Assembly: GCA_913776615.1 (NCBI GenBank)
Contig: CAJYPK010000039.1
Span: forward strand, 1 to 42,326
Origin: an uncultured Hymenobacter sp.
GTDB lineage: Bacteria > Bacteroidota > Bacteroidia > Cytophagales > Hymenobacteraceae
Direction of reading: 5' to 3'
Length of the DNA: 42,326 bases
Shown: positions 34,173 to 42,220 of the stretch, in pieces
Position numbering within the stretch: the first letter of the stretch is position 1
How the letters are laid out: every line of letters starts with the position of its first letter
Notes under the pieces: generated by a model
What the model was told of the DNA's origin: nothing
What the model saw: the letters and a program-made list of their open reading frames with translations, nothing else
Database searches by the model: none
Made by a program: the position numbers and the translations under genes

Positions 34173-36479
34173 GTGTCCGACTCCACTCCTTCGTCTGCCC
34201 CTGCCCGCCGCCCCTGGGTTCGCTGGGTATTGCTCGGCCTGGCCTTGCTGCTGTTGCTGGGGCTAGCCTGGTTGAAATGGGGCCTTGACCCCTGGCTGCA
34301 CCGCAAACTGGAGCAGCAGGTAGCCGCCGCCACCCACGGGCAATACCGCCTGCGAATGCGCGCCCTGCGCACCAGGCTTCTCTCCCGCAGTCTCCACCTA
34401 CAAGGGCTGGCTTTGCGCCCCACCTCGCCTACCCTGGCCGATACCCTGCCGCGCCTCGAAGCGCACCTGGCCAGCCTCGACCTGAGCGGCGTGGGCCTGC
34501 TGGCCCTGTTGCGCGGGCGCACCGTACCCATCGACAGCCTTACCCTCGACTCGCTGCGAGTGAAAGTGGCGGCCCTGGCCCGGCGGCCCGCCCCGCCCCG
34601 GCCGACCCCGCCCCTGTACGAGCAGCAGCCCCTGCGGCTGGGCTACTTACGCCTGCGCCGGGCGGGCGGCAATTTCGGACCCGCCCAAGCCCCGACGGGC
34701 GCGCTGGCCGAAGCCGAGGTGAGCGCCCGCGACGTATTGTTTACGGCGGCGGGCGCGGCCGATACCCAGCGGCTGGCCTTCGCGGCCAGCTGGCGAGCGA
34801 CGCTCCGCGGCGCGCAGGCGGAGCTGGGTGGCCACCGCATCCGGGCCAGCCAGGTCAATTTCTTGAGTGACAAGCAATTTTTCAAGCTCGATTCGCTGCG
34901 CATCACGCCGCCCGCGCCGGGCCGGGGCACGCCGGGGGCGGTGCGGGTTGACTACACCATGCGCCAAGTGCGGGTGCACGGCCTGCGGGCTGCTACCTGG
35001 CAGCACAAGCAGCACCTGCGAGCCGACTCGGCCCGCCTTGCTGCGCCGCGCCTCACGTTTCGGCCGCCGGCCCAGGCTCCGCCGCCGCTGTGGAAGCTGC
35101 TGCAACCCGTATTCCGGCGGGCCGACGTAGGGCGGCTGTTTATCGATGATGGCTACCTGGCCGTGGCGGGCGTGCACGAGCAGCCGGCGGTACGCCACAT
35201 CTACGGCACGGCGCAGGAACTACGCGTCGATTCGCTGGCCGAGCAGCCCAGCGCCCGCCGCATCCTGTACGCCCGGCAGTGGATGGGGCGCACCGGGCGC
35301 ATCACGGGCATGTTCGCGGCCCCGGTGTACCCGGTCAGCATCGGGCAGGCTTTTCTGAACACCCAGCGCCAGGCCCTGCGGCTCACCGAGCTGGCCATGC
35401 GCCCTACCCTCACGCCGGCCCAGCTCAACCGCCGCAGCGGCTACCAGACCACCCAGCTTACCATTCGCATGGATGAGTTGCGGGCGCAGGGCTTCGACTT
35501 CAACCAACTGTCGGCCAATAGCCACCTGCGCATCGCACGCGTCACGGCCGAGCGGCCTTTTCTGCAAGCCAGCAGCGACGGCCGCGGCCCCATCAACCGC
35601 AAGCCTTCCTACCTCTCGCCCGAGCTCGTGCGCCGGGTGCGGGCGCACTTCGACGTGCGCGAGCTGGATTTTAACAATGGTACCATCGTGGCACTTTCGC
35701 GCAGCGCCGAAACGCCGTTGGTGGGTAAATTCACTCTCAACCGACTGCACATCAAGTTTCGGAACGTGACCAACGACCCCCGCCGCATGAGCGTGGCCCA
35801 GCCGCTTACGGCCACGGCCACCGGGTATTTGCAAAACGTTTGCCGGGCTGAGGCGGCACTCACTACCTCGCTGCTCGACCCACTGGGGCGGCAGCACCTG
35901 CGCGGCAGCTTCGGCCCGGCTTCGTTCAGCATTCTCAACCCCATTATGCGGCCCACGCGCCTCGTCAGCTTCCGCAGCGGGCGGGCCCAGCGCATCGATT
36001 TCGACGAGTATATCGACCGGCAGCACATTCGGGGCGAGATGCGGGCGCGCTACTCCGGCCTCAAGCTGCGGATGCTGGACTACAAGGGCGGGGAAGTCAA
36101 GCGCACTTTGCTCACCCGCCTCAAAACCGGGGCCGTGAACCTGGTGGTACGCAACCAAAACCCGCGCCCCGGCGGCCGCTTCGTAACGGGCGACATCGAC
36201 TCGCCCCGCGAGCTGGAATTCTCGGTGTTTACGGCGTGGCGGCAGGGACTCATCGTGGGCTTTCTCAATAACGTGGGCGTGCCGCAAAAAATGGCGGCCG
36301 ACTACGGGCAATCGGGCAAGGGTACGGCCCTGCCGCCCGGCCCGCACGCCCCCGCGCCGGCCAGTCCACCGCCCGCCGCCCGCCCCGCACACGGCCCCAA
36401 GCGGTGGCTGAACGCAGGTGTTCGTCGGGTGAAACGATGGGCTAAGCGATTACGAAAGGCGATTAGCGGCCGGCACTAG
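34173..36479 (+). CDS. AsmA-like inner-membrane-anchored protein
   Basis: The protein has 768 residues from a GTG at 34173 (SDSTPSSAPARRPWVRW); a TTG at 34134 is an alternative start. A single membrane helix (VLLGLALLLLLGLAWLKWGL) is followed by a long periplasmic region of beta-rich segments that resemble AsmA/DUF748-type bridges: YRLRMRALRTRLLSRSLHLQ, IDSLTLDSLRVKVAAL, HIYGTAQELRVDSLAEQ, REFDFNNGTIVALS-like. The C-terminus is Pro/Ala-rich and ends very basic (RVKRWAKRLRKAISGRH). AsmA-like proteins are thought to move lipids or organise the envelope; no specific role can be given. Divergent from the lipoprotein gene. Confidence 0.68.
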   Translation: MSDSTPSSAPARRPWVRWVLLGLALLLLLGLAWLKWGLDPWLHRKLEQQVAAATHGQYRLRMRALRTRLLSRSLHLQGLALRPTSPTLADTLPRLEAHLASLDLSGVGLLALLRGRTVPIDSLTLDSLRVKVAALARRPAPPRPTPPLYEQQPLRLGYLRLRRAGGNFGPAQAPTGALAEAEVSARDVLFTAAGAADTQRLAFAASWRATLRGAQAELGGHRIRASQVNFLSDKQFFKLDSLRITPPAPGRGTPGAVRVDYTMRQVRVHGLRAATWQHKQHLRADSARLAAPRLTFRPPAQAPPPLWKLLQPVFRRADVGRLFIDDGYLAVAGVHEQPAVRHIYGTAQELRVDSLAEQPSARRILYARQWMGRTGRITGMFAAPVYPVSIGQAFLNTQRQALRLTELAMRPTLTPAQLNRRSGYQTTQLTIRMDELRAQGFDFNQLSANSHLRIARVTAERPFLQASSDGRGPINRKPSYLSPELVRRVRAHFDVRELDFNNGTIVALSRSAETPLVGKFTLNRLHIKFRNVTNDPRRMSVAQPLTATATGYLQNVCRAEAALTTSLLDPLGRQHLRGSFGPASFSILNPIMRPTRLVSFRSGRAQRIDFDEYIDRQHIRGEMRARYSGLKLRMLDYKGGEVKRTLLTRLKTGAVNLVVRNQNPRPGGRFVTGDIDSPRELEFSVFTAWRQGLIVGFLNNVGVPQKMAADYGQSGKGTALPPGPHAPAPASPPPAARPAHGPKRWLNAGVRRVKRWAKRLRKAISGRH

Positions 36480-36525
36480 GACTTTTGGGGTACTACCATC
36501 CAGCACCCCTTAACCTCCAGCCGTT

Positions 36526-37248
36526 ATGGAACGCAAGTCCTTTCTCAAAAGCTTATTAGCCGGCGCGGTGTCGGCCCCCGCCCTGCTCATCGCCTGCGGT
36601 AAAGATGAGACCACGCCCAGCACTAGCACGGGCACCACAACCACCGCCACCGGCGGCTCCAGCGGTACCACCTGCACCGTGGCCCCCACCGAAACCGAAG
36701 GCCCGTTTCCCACCCACTCGCCCGCGTCGTACGTCCGGGCCGACATCACGGACGGCAAGTCGGGCTACAAGCTCACGGCTAAGATTACCATTAAGAGCAG
36801 CAGTGCCAGCTGCGCCGCGCTGGCCGGGGCGCTGGTCGATATCTGGCACTGCGACGCCGAGGGCAACTACTCGGAATACGGCGGCTCGGGCATGCAAAGC
36901 ACCAACTACACGAACGTGCACTTTTTGCGCGGGCGCCAAACTACCGACGCGAACGGCCTGGTGACGTTCACGAGCATCTTCCCGGGCTGGTACTCGGGCC
37001 GCGCCACGCACATTCACGTGCACGTGTACAATGCCAGCGGAACCTCACTCAAGATCACCCAGATTGCTTTTCCCGAAGGCACCGGCACGGCGCTGGCCCT
37101 GGTCAACGGCTACGCCAAAGGCATGAGCGGCTACACCTACAACAAGAGCGACAACGTATTCAGCGACGACACGGCCGGTATCGAGATTGCCAGCGTCACC
37201 GGCAACCTCACCGATGGCTTCGTGCTGACCATGAGCCTGGCGGTGTGA
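36526..37248 (+). CDS. Intradiol ring-cleavage dioxygenase-like lipoprotein
   Basis: The 240-residue protein has a signal with a lipobox-like ending (SAPALLIAC, C25) and a Thr/Ser/Gly-rich linker to about residue 50. The domain has the iron-ligand pattern of intradiol dioxygenases: Y115 (CDAEGNYSEYG), Y156 (FPGWYSGR), H162 and H164 (THIHVHV), with R159 between. WHCDAEGNYSEY and FPGWYSGRATHIH are the strongest family signatures. Secreted members of this group are common in Bacteroidota; their substrates are mostly unknown (aromatic compounds are the family norm). It is followed directly by octamer repeats. Confidence 0.88.
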   Translation: MERKSFLKSLLAGAVSAPALLIACGKDETTPSTSTGTTTTATGGSSGTTCTVAPTETEGPFPTHSPASYVRADITDGKSGYKLTAKITIKSSSASCAALAGALVDIWHCDAEGNYSEYGGSGMQSTNYTNVHFLRGRQTTDANGLVTFTSIFPGWYSGRATHIHVHVYNASGTSLKITQIAFPEGTGTALALVNGYAKGMSGYTYNKSDNVFSDDTAGIEIASVTGNLTDGFVLTMSLAV

Positions 37249-37250
37249 GT

Positions 37251-37282
37251 GGTGAAATGGTGAGGTGGTGAGGTGGTGAAAT
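37251..37282. repeat. Four GGTGAAAT/GGTGAGGT octamers
   Basis: GGTGAAAT, GGTGAGGT, GGTGAGGT and GGTGAAAT stand in tandem, starting 2 bases past the stop codon of the dioxygenase gene. The unit GTGAGGTG is the reverse complement of the CACCTCAC octamer repeated at 37518-37621, so the two tracts form an inverted pair 235 bases apart. Confidence 0.85.
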
Positions 37283-37373
37283 AGGGAGGCTGAATGCAAG
37301 GCATTTTCCTGGCTGCTTCGCAATTATTTTATTATTCATTCAGACATCCAGAAAGCTCGTCACGAAATGCGTC

Positions 37374-37473
37374 TGTCATGCTCATCTGGCGTCCGCTTGC
37401 CGAAGCATCTCGCTTGCTTCGTTGATAGGCACTTCAACGAACCTGTCAAGATGCTTCGGCAAGCCCAGCACGA
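37374..37473. repeat. Degenerate palindromic repeat (same family as 3837-3930)
   Basis: TGTCATGCTC... GCTTGCCGAAGCATCT on the left and AAGATGCTTCGGCAAGC... on the right form an imperfect palindrome around CTTCGTTGATAGG. The left arm carries an insert (ATCTGGCGTCC) relative to the perfect copy at 3837-3930. It occupies the gap between the two octamer tracts. Confidence 0.75.
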
Positions 37474-37517
37474 CGAACATAGCGGGATATCATAAATGGC
37501 TTTCATACATTTATTTC

Positions 37518-37621
37518 CACCTCACCACCTCACCACCTCACCACCTCACCACCTCACCACCTCACCACCTCACCACCTCACCACCTCACCACCTCACCAC
37601 CTCACCACCTCACCACCTCAC
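37518..37621. repeat. Tandem array: 13 exact copies of the octamer CACCTCAC
   Basis: The array is 104 bases long with no variants, ending 5 bases before the GTG start at 37627. The unit is not a multiple of three and the array is open in more than one frame. A perfect octamer array this long is prone to slippage, so the copy number may vary between cells. Confidence 0.9.
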
Positions 37622-37626
37622 CGCTC

Positions 37627-38148
37627 GTGCGCCACATTACGCTCTGCTACCGCAAAATCATAGAGGCCGGCGCTACCCGGCCCTGGGACCGGCTGGTGCT
37701 CGATGATAGCTACCGGGAGTTTCGGATGCAGGCGCAGTATTTCAATCAGGAGAGGAAGTACCGCACCTTTGGCGAGCTGCTGCACTACGTACCGGGGGCC
37801 GACCGGCTGCACGGGCTGGTTAGCGGGGCCATCATTGGCTACTTGCAGCAGCTCGGGGACGTGGTGCCCGACATACTCGACAACCTGGGCCGCCGCTTTT
37901 TGAAGTTCGACAAGTTTCAGTTTGAGTTGATTAACTCCGACCTGCTCGATCCCAGCAAGCATCAGGTAGCTATTAGTTTCTTTACCGAGCCTTTGGTGTG
38001 GCACGATACGGTGGGGGCGTTTCTCATCGTTTCGCCGCTCGCCAAGCCGGTCGATGAGGCGGTGCCGGTTCACACGTTTCAGCTGCAACCTTACTTGGCC
38101 ATTCACACGCTGCAAGCCGCCCATGCCCGCCCCGACGACGCCCGGTAA
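37627..38148 (+). CDS. Unknown protein, translationally overlapping a cupin gene
   Basis: The 173-residue protein starts at a GTG (RHITLCYRKIIEAGATRPWD), the first start codon after the octamer array. It is mixed alpha/beta with no signal or membrane segment: VPGADRLHGLVSGAIIGYLQ, QFELINSDLLDPSKHQVAIS, DTVGAFLIVSPLAKP. No family is recognised. Its last 26 bases overlap the start of the pirin-like gene, which supports it being a real coding gene in an operon. Codon use fits the host. The true start could lie within or before the repeat, but no other start codon is available in frame. Confidence 0.55.
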   Translation: MRHITLCYRKIIEAGATRPWDRLVLDDSYREFRMQAQYFNQERKYRTFGELLHYVPGADRLHGLVSGAIIGYLQQLGDVVPDILDNLGRRFLKFDKFQFELINSDLLDPSKHQVAISFFTEPLVWHDTVGAFLIVSPLAKPVDEAVPVHTFQLQPYLAIHTLQAAHARPDDAR

Positions 38149-38821
38149 AATCTTCGTGGCCGACCAGCGCGGCCTGACTCAAACCACCAGCTTTCAGCGC
38201 TACGCCACGCTCAATTTCGGCTCCTTTCACCACGAGCACCGCCAGGCGCTGGGTCGCCTGCTCGCCGTGAATGAGGAAAGCCTGGCGGGCGGTGCCACCC
38301 TCACGCTCCCCGTGCCGGAGGCCGTGCACGTCGTGCTGCTACCCATCACTGGCACGGTGGAGGTACTGCTAGCCAGTGAGATCCTAGCCGTCGAGGTAGA
38401 GCAGGTGCGAGTCGTAACGCTACCCGCCGGCTCCGCGCTCCGCCTACGCAACCCCTACCCCGACGACCTCATCAGCCTGCTGCATCTGTGGGTACGGGCC
38501 GACGCGCTCGTGCCGACTGGGGAGCCAGCGGCGAGCTTCACCTTTGCGGGGCTGGCCAACCAGTTGATGCCGCTACTCCCTACCGCGGCGGGGCTACCCT
38601 TCACGTTGAGCCTGGGCTGCTTTGCCGGCCGCCGCGAAGCTACGTACGCGCTAGCGCCAGACCGCCTGTTTTTCGGCTTCGTACTGGCCGGCGCCTTCGA
38701 GGTTGAAGGCCGGCTGCTGCACGCCCACGACGGGCTGGCGCTCTGGAACGCAAGCGCTCCCATCGACCTGGAAGCCCTCAGCAACGATGCGCTGCTGCTG
38801 GTGCTGGATGTCTTCGCCTAG
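38123..38821 (+). CDS. Pirin-like cupin protein
   Basis: The 232-residue protein (MPAPTTPGKIFVADQRGLTQ) opens with the KIFxADQRG motif and a TxxxFQRYxTLNFGS segment seen in pirin/YhhW-type bicupins of Bacteroidota. Two cupin-like halves follow (HVVLLPITGTVEVLLASEIL, and RLFFGFVLAGAFEVEGRLLH). The canonical metal-binding His-rich motif of pirins (PHPHRGxET) is missing; only HHEH near residue 36 remains, so a metal centre is doubtful. Quercetinase-type activity is known for some relatives but cannot be assumed here. It overlaps the unknown gene upstream by 26 bases and converges on the phosphoesterase gene with a 22-base gap. Confidence 0.65.
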   Translation: MPAPTTPGKIFVADQRGLTQTTSFQRYATLNFGSFHHEHRQALGRLLAVNEESLAGGATLTLPVPEAVHVVLLPITGTVEVLLASEILAVEVEQVRVVTLPAGSALRLRNPYPDDLISLLHLWVRADALVPTGEPAASFTFAGLANQLMPLLPTAAGLPFTLSLGCFAGRREATYALAPDRLFFGFVLAGAFEVEGRLLHAHDGLALWNASAPIDLEALSNDALLLVLDVFA

Positions 38822-38843
38822 CCTTGCCGCTCAGCGCCGCGGC

Positions 38844-41288
38844 TCAATCATCGTCATCGTCGCGCTTGGGCGTGAGCTGCACGAAGGCCCCGCGCCGGGG
38901 GGCCGGCATGGTGGCGTCCTCCCCCTTCACCGATTTCCACACCACCTCGTTGAGGTCCAGGTCGGGCACGGCGTCTTCGTGGGCAAAGTCGAACTTAGCC
39001 GAGCGCTCGGCGCTGCGGTTGTGGGCGGTATTGCGCACGTCGAGCGGCACCTGGTTGACCTTGGCCTGGTAGCCCACCAAGTCGGGCGTGGCCTGAAACA
39101 CGCCGAACAGCGGCCGGGCCGCCGCGTCGTACTGGCTCATCGGCGGCAGACCGAGCAGCAGCTCCATCGTCCGCATCACGCCGGCGGTGGTGTAGAGCGT
39201 ATGATCGACGGCGTGGCGGCGCACGTAGGGGCTGATGACGAAAGCCGGCGAGCGGTGAGCGTCGATGTGATCGGGGCCGTTCTGGGCGTCATCCTCCAGT
39301 ACAAAAATGGCCGACTCGCCCCACACGCTGCTGGCGGCAATGTGCTCCACGAGCTGGCCCAGCGCCAGGTCGTTGTCGGCCACGGCCGAGGTGGGGCTGA
39401 CCTTCCCCAGCCGCTGCCCGCTGGTGTGGTCGTTGCTGAGGCGGATGGTGCTGAACTGCGGCACGGCATTCTTAGCCAGCAGCGAGTCGAAATCCTGCGC
39501 CCAGATGCGCACCCGCTCCACGTCGGGCACGTCCATGTTGAAGCCCGGGGCCTTAGGGCAAATATGCCCGCGCAGCGATTTAAGCGAGGTTTTTCCATTT
39601 TCGGCAAACTCGCCGTAGGTGCGGTAGGTGAGGCCGGCGCGCTGGCAGTAGTCCCAGATGAAACCGTCGCGCGGGTAGGCGATTTTGCGGGTGCCCTCAA
39701 AGTCGTAGGTGCCGCCCCGCCCGCCGTAGCTGATGGGCCACGACTTTTCCACGTAGTCGGTGGCGTAGGCGGCGGTGCTCCAGTTGTGGCCGTCGGCGCT
39801 CACCTCGGCGTTCACGTAGAAGTTGTCGAGCAGCACAAATTCGCGGGCCAGCGCGTGGTGATTGGGCGTCACCCTCCGCGGAAAAATACAAAGCGAGGAA
39901 TCGCCTTCGCCCTCGCGCACGTCGCCCAACACCTGGTCGTAGGTCCGGTTTTCCTTAATGATGTAAAAGATGTGCTTGATGGGCGACGGCTCGCCCACCC
40001 GGCGCGGCACGGGGTTGCCGGACGCGCCCAGGGCCAGCGCCTCGCTGGTTTTGGTAAACGGCGTATTGGCGTACACCTGCTGCGAATACGCCTTGAGCCG
40101 GGCGGCGTCGGGCGCGGGAATGAAGGAGAGCGTCCCCTTGAACAAGCTGCCGATGTACTGCACCTCGCGCTGCTCGGCGCTGCCCGTCTGGTAGCCGCTG
40201 GTATCGGTTTTCTTCACCGGCTGCGGCCCGCGCGGATTAGCCAGGCTGGAAAAGCCTTTACCATTGGTCACGAGCACTTTGTTACCCTGCGTGCGCACGC
40301 AGGTCGGGTACCACCCGGTTGGGATGAAGCCCAGCCCGGCGCTGCGGCCGGGCTGGCGCACGTCGAACACGGCCAGGCAGTTGTTGTCGGCGTTGGCGAT
40401 GTAGAGCGTCTGGTCGTTGGCGGAGAGGGCCAGGCCGTTGGTCGTCGAACCGGTGAGGCGCGTCGGGTAGAGGCTGGTCGAGATAGTTTCGAGCACTTTC
40501 CACTGCCGGGCATCGACCACCGACACCGAGTTGTCGTTGGCGTTGGCCACGAACAGGTAACGACCGTCGCGGCTCTGAATCAGCTCGTTGGGATGGCTGC
40601 CGGTGGCCAGCTCGGCCCGCACCCGGCCGGTGGCGCAGTCGTAGGCCAGCAGCTTGTCGCCGCCCCAGAGGGTGACGTACAGCGTTTTCTCATCCTTGGC
40701 AAGCAGGCAGCCGTAGGCCTCGTGGCCCAGCCCCACGCGGCTCAGCAGGCGGCCGGTGGCCGGGTCGAGCACGTAGAGCGCGTTGTCTTCCTTCGTAACG
40801 GTGTAGAGGCGCTGCCCGGCCCCGTCCACGGCAATGCCCACCGGGCTGATTTTGGCCTTGGGCCAGGCCGGCCCGAGGCGTAGCGTGTCGGGCGCGCCGA
40901 GCTTGCGGCCCGCCGTGGGGTAAGCCAGGATGATGTTGTCGTTGCCGCCCGAGGCGTAGAGCTTATCGCCCTTCGCGCTGAAGGCCAGCCCGTACCACGC
41001 CTTGCCGACGGGCCGCTCGTCGAGCGTCTTCTCGGTAGCGGGGTCGATGAGCTGGATGCTTTGCTTACCCTGCCCGTTGTTGGTGACGGCCAGTAGCTTG
41101 CCGCCGGGCGCGAGCTGCATGTTGAGCGGCAGGTCGCCGAGGGCCAGCGCCGAGCCGGCCGGGGTGAGGCTCCAACCGTTGGGCAGCAAAATCTTGTCGG
41201 CGGGGGCGGTATTGGTAGGCCGCTGGGCCTGGGTGGGGCTGGCCAGCTGGCTCAGGGCCAGCGCCGCCAGGGGCAGCAAACGCTTCAT
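38844..41288 (-). CDS. YncE-type propeller fused to an alkaline-phosphatase-like phosphoesterase
   Basis: The 814-residue secreted protein has a signal peptide (MKRLLPLAALALSQLASPTQ, then AQ) from the ATG at 41286-41288; a GTG two codons upstream is an alternative. Residues about 35-400 form a YncE/surface-antigen-like 7-bladed propeller: GKLLAVTNNGQGKQSIQLID, YTVTKEDNALYVLDPATGRL, DGRYLFVANANDNSVSVVDA, NDQTLYIANADNNCLAVFDV. Residues about 440-810 form a phosphoesterase of the phospholipase C/AcpA type: IKHIFYIIKENRTYDQVLGD (metal ligands and nucleophile region), then FSTIRLSNDHTSG and FVLEDDAQNGPDHIDAHRSP. The tail is Asp-rich (KRDDDDD). The fusion is a known secreted architecture in this phylum; the substrate is unknown. 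Confidence 0.87.
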   Translation of the reverse strand: MKRLLPLAALALSQLASPTQAQRPTNTAPADKILLPNGWSLTPAGSALALGDLPLNMQLAPGGKLLAVTNNGQGKQSIQLIDPATEKTLDERPVGKAWYGLAFSAKGDKLYASGGNDNIILAYPTAGRKLGAPDTLRLGPAWPKAKISPVGIAVDGAGQRLYTVTKEDNALYVLDPATGRLLSRVGLGHEAYGCLLAKDEKTLYVTLWGGDKLLAYDCATGRVRAELATGSHPNELIQSRDGRYLFVANANDNSVSVVDARQWKVLETISTSLYPTRLTGSTTNGLALSANDQTLYIANADNNCLAVFDVRQPGRSAGLGFIPTGWYPTCVRTQGNKVLVTNGKGFSSLANPRGPQPVKKTDTSGYQTGSAEQREVQYIGSLFKGTLSFIPAPDAARLKAYSQQVYANTPFTKTSEALALGASGNPVPRRVGEPSPIKHIFYIIKENRTYDQVLGDVREGEGDSSLCIFPRRVTPNHHALAREFVLLDNFYVNAEVSADGHNWSTAAYATDYVEKSWPISYGGRGGTYDFEGTRKIAYPRDGFIWDYCQRAGLTYRTYGEFAENGKTSLKSLRGHICPKAPGFNMDVPDVERVRIWAQDFDSLLAKNAVPQFSTIRLSNDHTSGQRLGKVSPTSAVADNDLALGQLVEHIAASSVWGESAIFVLEDDAQNGPDHIDAHRSPAFVISPYVRRHAVDHTLYTTAGVMRTMELLLGLPPMSQYDAAARPLFGVFQATPDLVGYQAKVNQVPLDVRNTAHNRSAERSAKFDFAHEDAVPDLDLNEVVWKSVKGEDATMPAPRRGAFVQLTPKRDDDDD

Positions 41289-41432
41289 GCGCACGGAGAA
41301 TAGGCGGGAAGAATATGAACCACAAAGGTCCGTCGGCGGGGCGGCCCGCGTGTTACCCCCACGTTTTCTTAGAGCGTTTGTCCGAGTTAGTTTTTGATTG
41401 AATTAAAAATGTTAGCTCCCCTCTTCTTCATT

Positions 41433-41691
41433 GAAGCTGTTTAGGGATTCTGCCTGGCGGTGGACCCCACCCCCGGCCCCTCCCCTTCGGGAGAGGGGAG
41501 CTAGTAGGTAAGCTATTAGCCTTTAGCTATTAGCTCCTAGCTTTTCTGCACAACGAGCTAACAGCTAATAGCTAGCAGCTAACAGCTTACGAGAGGCTCC
41601 CCTCTCCCCAAGGGGAGGGGCCGGGGGTGGGGTCTCGCGGGCGAACTAAGCCCAGGAGTGTTCACCTGAAAAGCGCTTCCTAAACAGCTTC
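41433..41691. repeat. Nested palindromic element, about 259 bp
   Basis: GAAGCTGTTTAGG at the left end (41433 onward) pairs with CCTAAACAGCTTC at 41679-41691. Mirrored inner blocks are CCCCACCCCCGGCCCCTCCC with GGGAGGGGCCGGGGGTGGGG, and TAGCTATTAGCTCCTAGC with GCTAACAGCTAATAGC. The element shares its ends, GC block and TCTCGCGGGCGAACTAAGC/TTCACCTGAAAAGC segment with the larger element at 5095-5518. It fills most of the gap between the phosphoesterase and the truncated regulator; no gene is seen in it. Confidence 0.82.
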
Positions 41692-41762
41692 ACTTTTAAT
41701 AATGAGCCGCTGAGCAAAGCATCTTTGACCTTTTCACCAAAGTAGCCCGGAACGGGGATTCC

Positions 41763-41770
41763 TAATTTTG
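41763..41770 (+). promoter_or_regulatory. Candidate -7 promoter box of the truncated regulator gene
   Basis: TAATTTTG matches TAnnTTTG exactly, 36 bases before the ATG at 41807. No -33 TTG is seen at the expected distance. Confidence 0.45.
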
Positions 41771-41806
41771 CCCTCGTTAAACAACGGCGGCCAGCCCTCC
41801 TTTTCT

Positions 41807-42220
41807 ATGACCGGCAAGCAATCGAACCGCTACGCGGAACTGGTAGTCGTCTGCCACGGCGACCGACGCTACGGAGGCGAACTGGTCTCGGAAGACCATC
41901 TGCTCATCAGCGTGCTGGCGGGCGAGCTAAAGGTGGTGCTGGCCGACCGTACGCACTGGTACGGCCCGGGCGATGCGCTGCTGCTACCCCGTCGGCAGCC
42001 CGCTACCCTGCTCAAATATCCCAAAGACGGCGTTGCGTATCGGGCCATCCTGCTGAAGCTGCCCCCGGACCTGGTGCGCTCCTACTACGCCCAGCACTCC
42101 CCGGCGGTGGCCGGGCGGACCGCCACGGCGGGGCCGCTGGCGTTCCCCAAAAGCCCACTGCTCCAGAGTCTTTTCGCCTCCCTGCTGCCTTATCTGGAGC
42201 TAAAGTCTGTGGACAGCTAG
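41807..42220 (+). pseudogene. AraC-type regulator cut by the IS5-family element
   Basis: The ATG at 41807 (MTGKQSNRYAELVVVCHGDR) opens a cupin-like AraC N-terminal sensing domain: YGGELVSEDHLLISVLAGEL, then YGPGDALLLPRRQPATL and YRAILLKLPPDLVRSYYAQH. The reading frame then enters the IS terminal repeat at 42203 and stops at 42218-42220 after KSVDS, so about 132 native residues remain. The C-terminal double helix-turn-helix that binds DNA is absent. The sequence directly inside the left edge of the window does not continue this protein, so the missing part is beyond the right edge or lost. Target genes are unknown. Confidence 0.75.

Noticed and set aside
37518..37621. CRISPR array
   Set aside because: The units are 8 bases and contiguous with no spacers, and no cas gene is present.
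38703..40883. Plus-strand open frame of about 726 codons opposite the YncE/phosphoesterase gene
   Set aside because: It overlaps two well-supported genes, has His/Gly/Arg-rich low-information sequence and no recognisable domain; it is a shadow of the minus-strand gene.
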